Positions 1 to 9,551 of a stretch of 64,000 nucleotides of DNA are shown piece after piece (positions within the stretch are counted from its first letter, which is position 1; every line of letters starts with the position of its first letter). The stretch covers positions 4,056,501 to 4,120,500 of the forward strand of contig NZ_JAQGPL010000001.1 in the NCBI RefSeq assembly GCF_028826105.1, written 5' to 3'. The stretch is from Paenibacillus humicola (lineage in GTDB: Bacteria > Bacillota > Bacilli > Paenibacillales > Paenibacillaceae). Under the pieces are notes generated by a model. That model saw only the letters and a program-made list of their open reading frames with translations, was not told where the DNA came from and searched no databases. The position numbers and the translations under genes were made by a program.

Positions 1-1609
1 GGTATTCCTGCGGCGTCATTCCCGTTGCCTTCTTGAAAAAGCGCGTAAAGGAATGCGCCGCTTCGTAACCGACGGATACCGCAACCTCTCTCACCTTGAT
101 ATCCCCGTCCTTCAAGAGCTCCATCGCTTTTCTGATCCGGCATTGATCGATATATTCGGACAGGTTGATGCCTCTCTCCTGCTTGAAAAAACGGGATAAA
201 TAAGTTGGATTGAAATAATTGATTTCCGCCAATCGCACCAAAGACAAGTCCCCGCTTAAATGTTCGTTGATATAATGGCAGATTTGATCAATCACATACG
301 TCGCTCTTTCTTTCTCGTCCAGTCTCTTGATTTGAAAAATCCGGTTTGCAATTTGGGATAAATATTGAAATCCTTCTTTCATGGAGGGATGATCGTCCAG
401 CCGCATCAGCTTCCTGTATTCGCCGATTTGACCGTTCAGTCCCCACCGGTTGATATACGAGAACAGGACGAGCGCAACGGCGTAATAAGCCTCGCTCGTT
501 CGTTCGATATTGGCGCACGGATGCAGCGAGCACGCCGCTATTTCCTCAAAGCACGCATAGAACTTCTCTTTCCTGTCCGCTTCCAGGTGCGCCGCCAAAA
601 TTTCCGCTTTTTGGCCGATCCGATTTTCTTCCTTCGCATCGGGCGCATGCGTCTGTTGAAATCGGTCGGTTACGATGATCGAGATATCGTCGTCGACATT
701 CATTTGCTGCAGCCGGCGAAGCCTTTCGTATTGCAGCGTAATCGCCTCCCATTTACAGGAGGTGCCGCTCACGGTAAAAGACGCCGTCACCCCGAGGGAT
801 TCAAGACAGGTTTCCTGAATCAATTCCAGCGTCCCTTCAAGAAAGCGGATCAAATGGTGGTCGAACTTCTCCGCCGCATCCGGATTGGGCTGCAGAAACC
901 ATACGATGTCCTCGTACTTATCCACGATGCTGATATGGCGCGTTTTTCCGGATAGATAGGAATTCCAGATCATCCGGGATGCCGTCATCGTTTTGCTTTT
1001 TTCGATATAGGAAACTTGGTCGGGGTACGAAATACGGCCCAGAATCATGACGATGGGAACGGTCGGATCCAACTCGATATGGAGTGCGCCGCATTCGTTG
1101 ACAAGCGCTTCTTGATCCCTGCAATAGGTTCGGCTGTCCTGCAGCAGATGCCGGAAATAATCGCCTTGCGCGATCAATTCAAGCGCGTATGTCTGTTCCC
1201 GGGACTGTTCGACAAGCCGATTCGTGTGACGGCTGCAATCGATATCGTCCATGACGTCGAGCACCGTTTGCGTCACTTTGTCGTAGCCTTCCGTTTTCAG
1301 CACATAACGGACGTCCGCCATTTGAATGGCTTGGTAAGCATAATCGAATTCACTGTGGCCGGTCAGAAAAACGATTTTGCACCGGGGCCAATACGTTCGA
1401 ATTTCTTCGGTCAGTTCCAATCCGCTCATGCCGGGCATCCGGATATCCGTAAGGACGATATCGATTCGTGTGCGCGACATCCAGCCCAGCGCTTCATGGC
1501 CGGAATAAGCTTTGCATACATCGAGTCTGTCCGGCATGAACCGGGCGAACACTTCGTACAAACTATCCGTAATAATCTCTTCGTCGTCAACAATTAACAG
1601 CCGATACAT
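1..1609 (-). CDS. AraC-type (YesN-like) response regulator, C-terminus cut by window edge
   Basis: Cytoplasmic transcription factor, the output half of the pair with the kinase encoded just upstream. The frame was read directly from the minus strand and runs off the left edge after about 536 codons, so the stop is outside. The receiver domain covers about residues 1-120, with acidic pair D8/D9, phospho-acceptor D55 in TDIRMPG and K105. A long middle part has no motif I recognise. The last 100 residues visible are a double helix-turn-helix of the AraC type, ending in GMTPQEY at the edge. The ATG at 1609 follows GGAGGGGG by 9 nt and lies inside the end of the kinase gene (23 bp overlap), so the two are probably translationally coupled. 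By family it should activate sugar-uptake genes; the target is not visible here. Confidence 0.9.
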   Translation of the reverse strand, partial: MYRLLIVDDEEIITDSLYEVFARFMPDRLDVCKAYSGHEALGWMSRTRIDIVLTDIRMPGMSGLELTEEIRTYWPRCKIVFLTGHSEFDYAYQAIQMADVRYVLKTEGYDKVTQTVLDVMDDIDCSRHTNRLVEQSREQTYALELIAQGDYFRHLLQDSRTYCRDQEALVNECGALHIELDPTVPIVMILGRISYPDQVSYIEKSKTMTASRMIWNSYLSGKTRHISIVDKYEDIVWFLQPNPDAAEKFDHHLIRFLEGTLELIQETCLESLGVTASFTVSGTSCKWEAITLQYERLRRLQQMNVDDDISIIVTDRFQQTHAPDAKEENRIGQKAEILAAHLEADRKEKFYACFEEIAACSLHPCANIERTSEAYYAVALVLFSYINRWGLNGQIGEYRKLMRLDDHPSMKEGFQYLSQIANRIFQIKRLDEKERATYVIDQICHYINEHLSGDLSLVRLAEINYFNPTYLSRFFKQERGINLSEYIDQCRIRKAMELLKDGDIKVREVAVSVGYEAAHSFTRFFKKATGMTPQEY

Positions 1610-3359
1610 GGCCGGATTCCCCCTCCAGCTTGATGCGAACCTCGACTTTCAGTCCGTTCCATTCGGATTTTGACAAAAAGAGACCGCTTCCCGCTCCGTA
1701 GATGAGAAGGATGCGCCTGTGAATGTTGATCATGCCTGTCATATCCTGGGATTCCGACGGATTGGCCAGACGTTCGTTTAATGCCGCGATATCGGCATCG
1801 CCGAGTCCTTCCCCATTATCTTCTACGACGATGCGCGCTTCGGCGGGATCTTTTTCGAAGGTGACGCGAAGCATCCCCTCCTTCATCATTTTCTCGAGAC
1901 TGTGCTCATAGGCGTTTTCGATCAAAGGCTGCACGATCAGTCTCGGCACCCGGATCGTTTCCAATTCTTTCGGCAGCTCGTCGAATTGGACGCGTATCCT
2001 TCTCGAGAACCGAAGCTTCTGGATTTCGGTATACATCCGCGAATGCTTGATCTCATCCGCCAATCGGACATTGTCCTCGCCGTTGCGGGTAATGAATCGA
2101 AAATATTCCCCAAGCATGTGAGTAAAAAGCTCAATTCGCTCCGTATCGCCGGTTTTGGCCAGGGAGTTCAAGATAAAGAAGCTGTTATACAAAAAATGCG
2201 GGTTGATTTGGGATTGCAGCTGTTTCAGTTCCGCCTTCTGCATCATCAGCTTTTGCTTGAAATCCTGATCGATCAGTGCCTGCAGCCTTCTTGTCATATG
2301 GTTGAACCGGTGATACAAGTATCCGAACTCGTCCTCCTGTTCATGCTCGATCTGAATGTCCAGAGAACCCCCTTCCATTCTTCGGAAGCCTTGAATGAGA
2401 AGCAGTAAAGGTTTATGAACGAGGCGGTAAGTCGACAGCGAATAAATGACGATGGCGCATATGGACGTTAACGCAAACAGCCAGGCCCATATCTGGAACC
2501 TGCTCAGCGGTTTCTTGACCGCTTCTTCCGGCAAATACGTCGCCACGGCCAGGTTCAGTTGATCGGATCGCACTTCATCGAGGTGGTACTTCCGGCCATT
2601 CACCCTGAATACCGACGGATTGGAGCTTTTCTTCATTATGGAACGCAAATAGTCATATTGAAGCATTTGTTCCAAATCCTCGTCGCTGCCGAGCGTAAAT
2701 CCCGACGTTTCCGCAATCAGAAAGGACCGGCTTCCGGGATACGTGCTGACTTGCTGTAAAGAATCCCTCAGCTTCGACGTATCCAGTTCGATTTCGACGA
2801 TAAACAGCGGTTCTTCCCCCTTCTTACCGCTCTGCTTCATGGCAATGAGATGAAGCGTGCCGTTCCGCAAAATCAGCCGATTGCCGTTTCGGCCGCCGAC
2901 CGCGCGAAAATAATCGAAGCTTTCACGGTCGAAACCGATGACGGCGTTACTGGCGGAAATCGTCTTATTGATCGAAGGAATATGTACGTCGATATCTTGA
3001 ATGAAATTGCTGCTGTTTTTAATCGCGGTCAGCCGATGAACCAAATAATTCAAATTGGACCTTTTCTCGACACTGTCCATCAGCTCCCAGGTGACCGCCA
3101 ATTTGTTCAGGTCGTTGTCTTCCAAAATATCGTACTGCTGGCTCTCCATCCATTCGATTTCGCGGCTTAAATCCTCCAAATAATTCGATAATTGCGCTAA
3201 GGCCGCTCGGGATAAATTTTGCGTCGCGTTGCTGTAGCTCCAGTTATACAAATACATGCCGAGCGTGATGACGGGCAGAACAACGATCAGGTACATAACG
3301 ACCAGCCTCACGAAGATCGACTTCCGAAACGAACCGGCTGGAAATTTAAACAAGAACAT
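1587..3359 (-). CDS. YesM-like sensor histidine kinase
   Basis: Membrane sensor kinase of the YesM (HPK8) type, 590 residues. A membrane segment at about 15-38 is followed by a roughly 250-residue extracellular sensor region, probably Cache-like, then a second membrane segment at about 291-311 and a HAMP linker. The His-kinase block contains INPHFLYN with the phospho-accepting His near 388. The ATPase domain shows PLIENAYEHS near 478-487 and DNGEG near 514. It lies 21 bp downstream of the binding-protein gene and overlaps the response regulator by 23 bp, so the three genes read as one unit. The ligand is unknown. The neighbouring lipoprotein suggests that a bound solute, likely a glycan fragment, is what is sensed; that is inference. 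Confidence 0.9.
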   Translation of the reverse strand: MFLFKFPAGSFRKSIFVRLVVMYLIVVLPVITLGMYLYNWSYSNATQNLSRAALAQLSNYLEDLSREIEWMESQQYDILEDNDLNKLAVTWELMDSVEKRSNLNYLVHRLTAIKNSSNFIQDIDVHIPSINKTISASNAVIGFDRESFDYFRAVGGRNGNRLILRNGTLHLIAMKQSGKKGEEPLFIVEIELDTSKLRDSLQQVSTYPGSRSFLIAETSGFTLGSDEDLEQMLQYDYLRSIMKKSSNPSVFRVNGRKYHLDEVRSDQLNLAVATYLPEEAVKKPLSRFQIWAWLFALTSICAIVIYSLSTYRLVHKPLLLLIQGFRRMEGGSLDIQIEHEQEDEFGYLYHRFNHMTRRLQALIDQDFKQKLMMQKAELKQLQSQINPHFLYNSFFILNSLAKTGDTERIELFTHMLGEYFRFITRNGEDNVRLADEIKHSRMYTEIQKLRFSRRIRVQFDELPKELETIRVPRLIVQPLIENAYEHSLEKMMKEGMLRVTFEKDPAEARIVVEDNGEGLGDADIAALNERLANPSESQDMTGMINIHRRILLIYGAGSGLFLSKSEWNGLKVEVRIKLEGESGHVSAVNC

Positions 3360-3380
3360 TCCTCCGTTGCGATTGGCCGT

Positions 3381-5063
3381 TCATTTTGCTTCATTTCCTT
3401 TTTTCGAATACCACGCGTTGACTTCCGCCGTAATCTGGTCCCCGCCTAATCGCCGCCATTCCCGGGCGAACCGGTCGAAGTCATCGACAGGCCTGCCGAG
3501 AATAATATTCATAAACGAGTCATTCATCAAATCGTCCAAAATAAACTGTTTTTCGATCATCGTTTCCGTCGGGGCGCCGACGAAGCTTTCATATAATAAC
3601 TGGTTGTTTTTCTCGTAATGGTCCAGGATCGCAAAGGCGCCCGACGGGCCGTAGGTACGCTCCCATCCCCACCCCAATTCTTTATCCTGATTTCCGGACC
3701 TATAGGTATCGATGTTTTTTTGAATCGCCCTGGCTTCGTCCTTGAGTATAGAAGCGCTGCCGGTCCGGCGAGCCTTGTCGAGCTGACGATAGGCGTCCAG
3801 GTTTTTCCGGGCCGGATACGGCGTTACCGGCGATAATTCCCATACGGGAAGCGGGGTGCTGTAGTAGGTTTCATAATCGGCCGTTTTCCCCCAGTTTTTC
3901 TCCAGATGCAAATTAATCATTTTGACGATTGCTTCGGGATGGGGGTAGCCTTGTTTGACGGCAAAAAAATTACTGGTCGTGAACGGAAGCGGTACCTTCG
4001 GCGCTTCGCCCGAAACCGAGACGATCGGGAAGGCCTGCCACTCGGCATTCGGATCCTGCTGGCGGCTTGGCTGAACCCAAAACGAGCTCCACTGCTGCCC
4101 GTAAGCCATCCCGATTTTTCCGTCGGCGACCTGCTTTTGAACCTTGGCCCCGTCCTTAAAGCCGAATTCGCCGTCGATTTGACCGCTTCGGTACAGATCC
4201 TGAAGCGCTTTCAATGCCGTCTTCACTTCGGGCTGAATTCCCCCGAATACGAGCTTTCCGGAGCCGTCTTTAATCCATAAATTCGGAAACGCCCCAAATC
4301 CCGCCATGAATCCCGAAACGCCCGCCACCGGGTCCCACAAGTAATTGCTCACGGCAAGACCGAACGTATCCTGCTTGCCGTTCCGATCCGGATCCCGTTC
4401 TGTAAACGCTTTCGAAATTGCCAAGACATCGCCGATCGTTTTCGGCGGCTTTAAACCGAGCCGGTTCAGCCAATCCGTGCGGATCCATAAAAACATGGCG
4501 CCTTCGATGGAAGAGGACGTTTCCGGTATTCCCATCAGCCTGCCGTCGATCGTCGCCGCCTCGAAAGGGCCGGTTCCTTCCTGGCTCAAAATTTGCTTCG
4601 TAAATGGCGAAGCATAGGCGTCGTATGCAGCGGACAGATTCTGAATTAACCCGGCGTTGCTGAGCTGCCGCAGCTGCTGCGCATTGACGCGAACAACGTC
4701 GGGAATATCGCCGGATGCAAGCGTAACGCCAAACTTCTGCCGGTACGAATCGCCCTTGGCGGTCCAATCGTATTTGATTTTAATGCCCAGCACCTGTTCG
4801 TAAAGACGGCTCCATCTGTTATCCTCCAGCGTTTCGCCCGGCAATTGCCGGATCAAATCGTCCAGGCCGTCGCTTGTTTCTCTAACGAACGTCAGCCGGG
4901 CGGGAGGATTGTATCGGCTTAAAGCCGGATCCTGATAAGCCGTTTCATGTTCCGGTTCGCTGGAGATCTCCTGGTCTCTGCCGTCCCGGAAACACCCCGA
5001 AAGGATGAGAGCGGTCGAAACGGCAGCAACAATCGCCTTGGCCTTAGCATTCACCTTGCTCAT
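3381..5063 (-). CDS. extracellular solute-binding lipoprotein
   Basis: Lipid-anchored periplasm-side binding protein of the CUT1/LplA type, about 560 residues. A short basic N-terminus and hydrophobic stretch end in the lipobox ILSGC, followed by a charged linker. The remainder looks like a family 1 solute-binding fold, with typical pieces such as GIPETSSS and the aromatic WIRTDWL. Of two adjacent ATG codons I chose 5063 because AGGGGG lies 5 nt upstream; a farther in-frame ATG at 5102 has no such site. Unusually, no permease genes accompany it: the downstream partners are a YesM kinase and a YesN regulator. It may therefore act as a ligand-capturing co-receptor for the kinase, or serve a transporter encoded elsewhere. 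Confidence 0.85.
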   Translation of the reverse strand: MSKVNAKAKAIVAAVSTALILSGCFRDGRDQEISSEPEHETAYQDPALSRYNPPARLTFVRETSDGLDDLIRQLPGETLEDNRWSRLYEQVLGIKIKYDWTAKGDSYRQKFGVTLASGDIPDVVRVNAQQLRQLSNAGLIQNLSAAYDAYASPFTKQILSQEGTGPFEAATIDGRLMGIPETSSSIEGAMFLWIRTDWLNRLGLKPPKTIGDVLAISKAFTERDPDRNGKQDTFGLAVSNYLWDPVAGVSGFMAGFGAFPNLWIKDGSGKLVFGGIQPEVKTALKALQDLYRSGQIDGEFGFKDGAKVQKQVADGKIGMAYGQQWSSFWVQPSRQQDPNAEWQAFPIVSVSGEAPKVPLPFTTSNFFAVKQGYPHPEAIVKMINLHLEKNWGKTADYETYYSTPLPVWELSPVTPYPARKNLDAYRQLDKARRTGSASILKDEARAIQKNIDTYRSGNQDKELGWGWERTYGPSGAFAILDHYEKNNQLLYESFVGAPTETMIEKQFILDDLMNDSFMNIILGRPVDDFDRFAREWRRLGGDQITAEVNAWYSKKGNEAK

Positions 5064-5114
5064 CATGACCCCCTGCACGGATGTAGCCTTTCGGAACAAC
5101 ATTCGATTTTAATC

Positions 5115-5143
5115 ATTATCCGTATTGTTCCCTGTCAAGACAA
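5115..5143 (-). promoter_or_regulatory. putative SigA promoter for the binding-protein/kinase/regulator genes
   Basis: On the minus strand TTGTCT (-35) and GATAAT (-10) are separated by 17 bp. Transcription would start near 5108, about 45 nt before the chosen ATG at 5063. The rest of the 5064-5377 gap holds only the G/C hairpin at 5196-5223. Confidence 0.45.
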
Positions 5144-5195
5144 GACACATCTCTTGATTTTGTTACCCGATTTTTACGGATTCTGAAATAACGTC

Positions 5196-5223
5196 AAGAG
5201 GGGGGACAAGTATGCCCCCCCTT
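5196..5223. other. G6/C6 hairpin in the intergenic gap
   Basis: Six G and at least six C residues face each other across a 9-nt loop, extended by AAG/CTT. There is no clear T-run on either side, so it is a poor terminator for the permease gene ending at 5378. It could still be a structural boundary between the two transcription units. Confidence 0.4.
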
Positions 5224-5377
5224 AATCTTACAATATTTGATTGGAAAAGTAATCCATGAGGCGGACTTATTTCAGGGTTCGTCTGCCTCATTGACGTGCA
5301 TGACGATGCTGTTATTCCGATCCGAATTCGAGGTCCGCCGTATTGTAAATTTTGGCGAATCCGCCGTAATGGAGAGG

Positions 5378-8248
5378 TTACTCCTCCCCCAGCTTCAGCG
5401 CCTGGGCAATCCGGATCCGCAGCAGGCGGAAGCCGAGTATGAGCAGGCCGGTCGTCAGCATGAAGCCGACGATGCCGAAGAGCCGCATATAATCGCCGAG
5501 CCGATAAACGATCTGGAACGGCGGCACCTGATCTTTTGCGGCGAAGGACATTTCGAAGAGAGGCACAAACAGCTCGCTGACCAGATTGCCGACAAGGACG
5601 CCGATGGCGACGGCCGCGCCGGACGTAAGCAGCTGTTCGCTGACGAGCATGCCGGCGACCTGCGGGAACGAAATTCCCATAGCCCGCAGCACCCCGTATT
5701 GGAGCGTCCGGCCGGACATGGTCATGACCCAGAAAAGCAGGAAGCCGAAGAAGCTGATCAGCATGGAGATCGCGAAGCCCAGCGTCATCACCCCGTTAAT
5801 CGCCAGCCTGAACGGATCGTTCTTGGATTCGACCAGCTCCTGTTTTGCGTCGCGGAGGCCGGTGACCGGTATGTTCAGCTTCGCCAGCTGCTCGTAAATG
5901 AGCCGGCTGGAAACGCCGTCCTTCAGCTTCAGCCATACTTCGTACGGCTCGACCCCTAGCCGGTTCTGGATCGTGCCCAGATGGCCCACAATCAGATGGG
6001 GCTCTTCGGGCCGCCCTCCATCCGTATGATCGGAAGAAGCCGGCAGCGGGTTCCAGCTCGGCCAATAGTCGACGATACCGTATACGGTAAATACCGCAGA
6101 GTCGAGACCGTCCCAGGAAACGTAAATCGGATCGCCCGGCTTGATCTTTGCCGTATCGGCAAGCGAACGCGAAATCAGCGCCGCCCGCGGATTCGTCGCG
6201 ATCAGATTCAAATAATTGAAAAATTTATGATCGAGCAGCCCGTTTTTCATCCATGCCGTCCTGCCGAAATCCACCGTGTCGATTCCAAAAAGCGTCGCGC
6301 TGCCGGACGTATTGCTGCGACCGGCGCTGAATCTTGCTTTCTCCTTCCGGAATACCTTGGCGGCCGCATCCACCCCTTCCAGATCGCGGAACGGTTGGAA
6401 GGGAGGCTCCGTATACTGCACTCGATTCGCTGCAGAGACATTCGTTACGTCCTGCTGCTGGCCGGGCGGATACCCAAATGAAGGCGGAGCATCGCTCTCC
6501 CATCGCGTTGTCAATGCGATATCCGCGCCGACGTCATATTTGATTTTGTTTTCCATGTTATCGTTGATCGTCCGAGCCGCGTTGGCGCTGAAGAGACCCG
6601 TGGCGACGGTCATGATCAGAAATACTTGAATCGTCAAATATTGTCCGGACGACCGGCTGATCTGGATAAGCGTATGGTAGAGCGCCGGCGGCCACCATTT
6701 TCGTCCCGCCCAAAAAACGAGACGGATGAACCACGGGTAAATTCGAAGAATAAACAGTCCGCCGCCGAGCGCGAACAGAGCCGGCATCAGAAATAACAGC
6801 GGATCCGGCTGGAGAGCGTCGGCATCCAGCGCCAGCCGCTTCAAATCCTCCTGCCGGTTATGGAAATTATAAAGCAGATACAGCGACAGGCAGACGAGAA
6901 GGATATCCAGCCCGGTCTTGTGCCAGAACGACATCCTGGTCAGGCGCGCCATCTGCTGTTTGCGGCCGACGATACTGACTCTCGTCGCCAGCATCGCCGG
7001 GATCTGAATGAGCGCGATTGCCCCGGCCACCGCGATCGCCGCGAGCTTAACGGCGCTGCCGCTTAAGCTGACTTCAAGCGCGGAACGCTGCACGAACGAC
7101 AGAAAACCGTTCGAAGCGCCGAGCATCTTCGTAAACAAGACGCCCAGAAAAGGGCCCGTTGCCAGCGCGCAAAGTCCGAGGAGCAAGCTTTCCGTCATAT
7201 ATGCGGTCATAATCTGCAGACGGCTGGCCCCGCGGCTGCGCAGAACGGAAATTTCCGTTTTCTGCCTTTCGACGATGAGATTGGCGACCATATATAAATA
7301 AAAGGCCAGCATCAGCATGACGGGGGAATACAGCGACAACAGCGTCACGTCAAGCTTCTCCTGTTTGCCTTGAAACGACTGAACCGTCCTGCTGGCCGGG
7401 ACATGAATCTCGGCAGCGCCGAGACGCCCCGTGAAATAGCGCCGAATGTCCCGGTCCGCCGTGACGAAACGGCCGATATTGTCCACGGCGAGCTGTTCGT
7501 AATTGAGCGCGAAGCGCCATTCCAGGTCGGAAACCCTCGCCCTGCCGCCGTTCGTAAACTCCCGCTCGAACTGTACGAACGGGATGATGAAGCCGTCGCC
7601 GTCCTCGGTCGTCACATAAGGCAGATACGGGTCGGCAGCCGGATTCGTCTCGATGATGCCGACCGGTATCACACGGAATCTGATCTCGTCCGTTGATTCC
7701 GCAATAAGCTCCTGTCCGAGCTCCCGCTTCGTTTTGAACAAAAAGTCCTGCGTGACAAGCGCTTCGAAAATGCCGTCGTTACGGTCCTTCGGCAGCCTTC
7801 CGTCAACCAGGCGTACGCGCTTCTCCACGTCGGACAGAGACTTGAAAGCGCCGAACGTTTTCTGGGACTGCCGCTCCTGTTCGGAAGAATCGGCGCCGTA
7901 AACCTTCATTTTCTGCGTGGCCCGCATCCGGTAGGACGATAACGCCGTCAGGCCCATTCGCTGCGGGATCGTCTGCGCGAACCGGTCGGCCCGGGAAATG
8001 GCCTCGATCGTTTTCCGGTCCATCTTCGACGACGAATTGGTCGTGCTGATGCGAACGAAGCCCGGGTATTCGGCGTTTTCGGTCTGCACCCTCTGCAGTT
8101 CTTTAAGCAGTGTCCGCTGCAGGATCGCGTGGGAATAGAGCGGCATGGAACTGAACAAAGCGACGCATACGGTCAGGCCGAACCACAGATTCAGCTCCAG
8201 CCATTTGTTTTTTGCCATCTTGCGGAAAATCATCGTCCATAAAGCCAT
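5378..8248 (-). CDS. FtsX/MacB-type ABC transporter permease
   Basis: Integral membrane permease of an ABC exporter or mechanotransmission complex, 956 residues. One membrane segment near 20-40 is followed by a long extracellular region, a first FtsX-like membrane block at about 300-430, a second extracellular region, and a second FtsX block at the C-terminus. That C-terminal block includes the typical GVLRAMGIS stretch and ends ALKLGEE. Its C-terminal third is clearly paralogous to the partial permease at 63132-64000. The adaptor gene lies 52 bp upstream, but no ATPase is present in this locus, which is unusual; the ATPase may be supplied by the second locus at the other end of the window. 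The substrate is unknown; antimicrobial peptides or lipids would fit the family. Confidence 0.88.
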   Translation of the reverse strand: MALWTMIFRKMAKNKWLELNLWFGLTVCVALFSSMPLYSHAILQRTLLKELQRVQTENAEYPGFVRISTTNSSSKMDRKTIEAISRADRFAQTIPQRMGLTALSSYRMRATQKMKVYGADSSEQERQSQKTFGAFKSLSDVEKRVRLVDGRLPKDRNDGIFEALVTQDFLFKTKRELGQELIAESTDEIRFRVIPVGIIETNPAADPYLPYVTTEDGDGFIIPFVQFEREFTNGGRARVSDLEWRFALNYEQLAVDNIGRFVTADRDIRRYFTGRLGAAEIHVPASRTVQSFQGKQEKLDVTLLSLYSPVMLMLAFYLYMVANLIVERQKTEISVLRSRGASRLQIMTAYMTESLLLGLCALATGPFLGVLFTKMLGASNGFLSFVQRSALEVSLSGSAVKLAAIAVAGAIALIQIPAMLATRVSIVGRKQQMARLTRMSFWHKTGLDILLVCLSLYLLYNFHNRQEDLKRLALDADALQPDPLLFLMPALFALGGGLFILRIYPWFIRLVFWAGRKWWPPALYHTLIQISRSSGQYLTIQVFLIMTVATGLFSANAARTINDNMENKIKYDVGADIALTTRWESDAPPSFGYPPGQQQDVTNVSAANRVQYTEPPFQPFRDLEGVDAAAKVFRKEKARFSAGRSNTSGSATLFGIDTVDFGRTAWMKNGLLDHKFFNYLNLIATNPRAALISRSLADTAKIKPGDPIYVSWDGLDSAVFTVYGIVDYWPSWNPLPASSDHTDGGRPEEPHLIVGHLGTIQNRLGVEPYEVWLKLKDGVSSRLIYEQLAKLNIPVTGLRDAKQELVESKNDPFRLAINGVMTLGFAISMLISFFGFLLFWVMTMSGRTLQYGVLRAMGISFPQVAGMLVSEQLLTSGAAVAIGVLVGNLVSELFVPLFEMSFAAKDQVPPFQIVYRLGDYMRLFGIVGFMLTTGLLILGFRLLRIRIAQALKLGEE

Positions 8249-8300
8249 GCGCGCACCCCATCCCTTGAGCCCGGCGGCCCGGGCATTGCACGGTGATTGG

Positions 8301-9353
8301 TTAATTGTTCAGGATGACCTTCTCGCCTTCCTTCAATCCCTGCACGATCTCCGCTTCGGTCGGCGTCATCAGTCCGACCTCGACATCGACTTCCTTGCGG
8401 CGATCGCCATCTTCGGCGACCTGTACGTAATTGCGCCCGAGGTAAGAGCGTATCGCCGATCGCGGCAGCACGATGACATTCTCCCGCCGCTGAAGCTCAA
8501 TGCTCATGTCGGCGACGTCGCCGACCCGGATTCCGGCAGGCGCATCGTTCATGCTCATTATAATTGTCGCCGCATTCCGGTCCGCCCTGGTCTTGTCCGC
8601 GGAGAGGGGCACATTGGAAGGAGACTGAACGACTTTGCCCTTATAATCCTTTCCTTTATACCTGAGTTCGACGGGCATCCCCGCCTCGACCGGAAGCAAA
8701 TCCTTCGTATTCGCGGCCACGTACGTCAGCAGGATGCGGGACGGATCGGCAACGGTCACAATTGGCTGGTAGGCGTTAACGGCGTCTCCGGCGTTCAGCG
8801 CTTCAATGAACGTCACGATACCGCTGATCGGCGCATAAAGCCGCGCATTTCCGAGACGGCCTTCCATCTCCTCCAGCGTAAGTTTCTCCCGCTTCAAATC
8901 AAGCTCCTTCAGGTGCAGATCAAATGCGCTTACTCCGGATGCCTGCGCCTGACTGTAAAGCAGCTGCGCGCGCTCAACGCTCAGCCGCTGCAGGCGAATC
9001 TGGTAATCCAAATCGCCCGTTTCCAATTCCACAAGCAAATCGCCGGCCTTCACCTGATCGCCGACCGTCACGTCGATTGATTTTAACCGCCCGCCGGATT
9101 CTTTGAACGAAAGCGACTTGACATTCGCGGAAACAAAAGTCGCCGTTCCTTTAAGCGAGGTTTGAATGTTTCCTCTGGCCGCCGTCACGACGTCCAGCTT
9201 TTCCTGTACCGGCTGAACGAGCGGCGGCTGAAGCCTATCGTCTTCGACGGGAAGCAGCGAACAGCCCGCAAGGACAAGCGCCGCCGCCAGCATTACGGCC
9301 CCCATCGTCCACCGGAGAACGAAGGGAATTCTCATGGAACGTCTGCGATACAA
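8301..9353 (-). CDS. HlyD/MacA-type periplasmic adaptor lipoprotein
   Basis: Membrane-fusion (adaptor) subunit partnering the FtsX-type permease downstream, about 350 residues. After a basic start, a hydrophobic segment ends in the lipobox LVLAGC. Then come a lipoyl/biotinyl-like half (GDQVKAGDLLVELETG), a short alpha-helical hairpin rich in Leu, Glu and Lys, the second lipoyl half (YAPISGIVTF) and beta-barrel strands. I chose a TTG start at 9353 because GGAGG lies 9 nt upstream. The ATG at 9377 sits right on that site and the ATG at 9335 has none. In-frame codons continue to 9482 but lack support. Order adaptor then permease suggests one transcript. Confidence 0.82.
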   Translation of the reverse strand: MYRRRSMRIPFVLRWTMGAVMLAAALVLAGCSLLPVEDDRLQPPLVQPVQEKLDVVTAARGNIQTSLKGTATFVSANVKSLSFKESGGRLKSIDVTVGDQVKAGDLLVELETGDLDYQIRLQRLSVERAQLLYSQAQASGVSAFDLHLKELDLKREKLTLEEMEGRLGNARLYAPISGIVTFIEALNAGDAVNAYQPIVTVADPSRILLTYVAANTKDLLPVEAGMPVELRYKGKDYKGKVVQSPSNVPLSADKTRADRNAATIIMSMNDAPAGIRVGDVADMSIELQRRENVIVLPRSAIRSYLGRNYVQVAEDGDRRKEVDVEVGLMTPTEAEIVQGLKEGEKVILNN

Positions 9354-9502
9354 TTGATCCATCCTCCAATGCGATAACATGATCCCCATGCGACGAGCTC
9401 CAGCCAAGCCCATTAACTTTCCATTTCTTAGGTTACGATTCCCGTTACCGAGCGTCAACCGGGCAAAGAATAGATGCTGCAAGATTGCGCTTTAAAAGCA
9501 GA

Positions 9503-9532
9503 CAAAAAAAATAAAGCCGGCATTCCGGCTTT
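9503..9532 (-). terminator. rho-independent terminator after the CUT1/hydrolase operon
   Basis: Perfect 8-bp stem AAAGCCGG/CCGGCTTT with a 4-nt loop, followed on the minus strand by A and eight T. It closes the run of genes from 14534 to 9552. Confidence 0.88.
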
Positions 9533-9551
9533 AACGGTGTGAATCCGATAT

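Noticed and set aside
5196..5223. G6/C6 hairpin as terminator of the permease gene
   Set aside because: No T-run follows on either strand, and it lies 155 bp beyond the stop codon.
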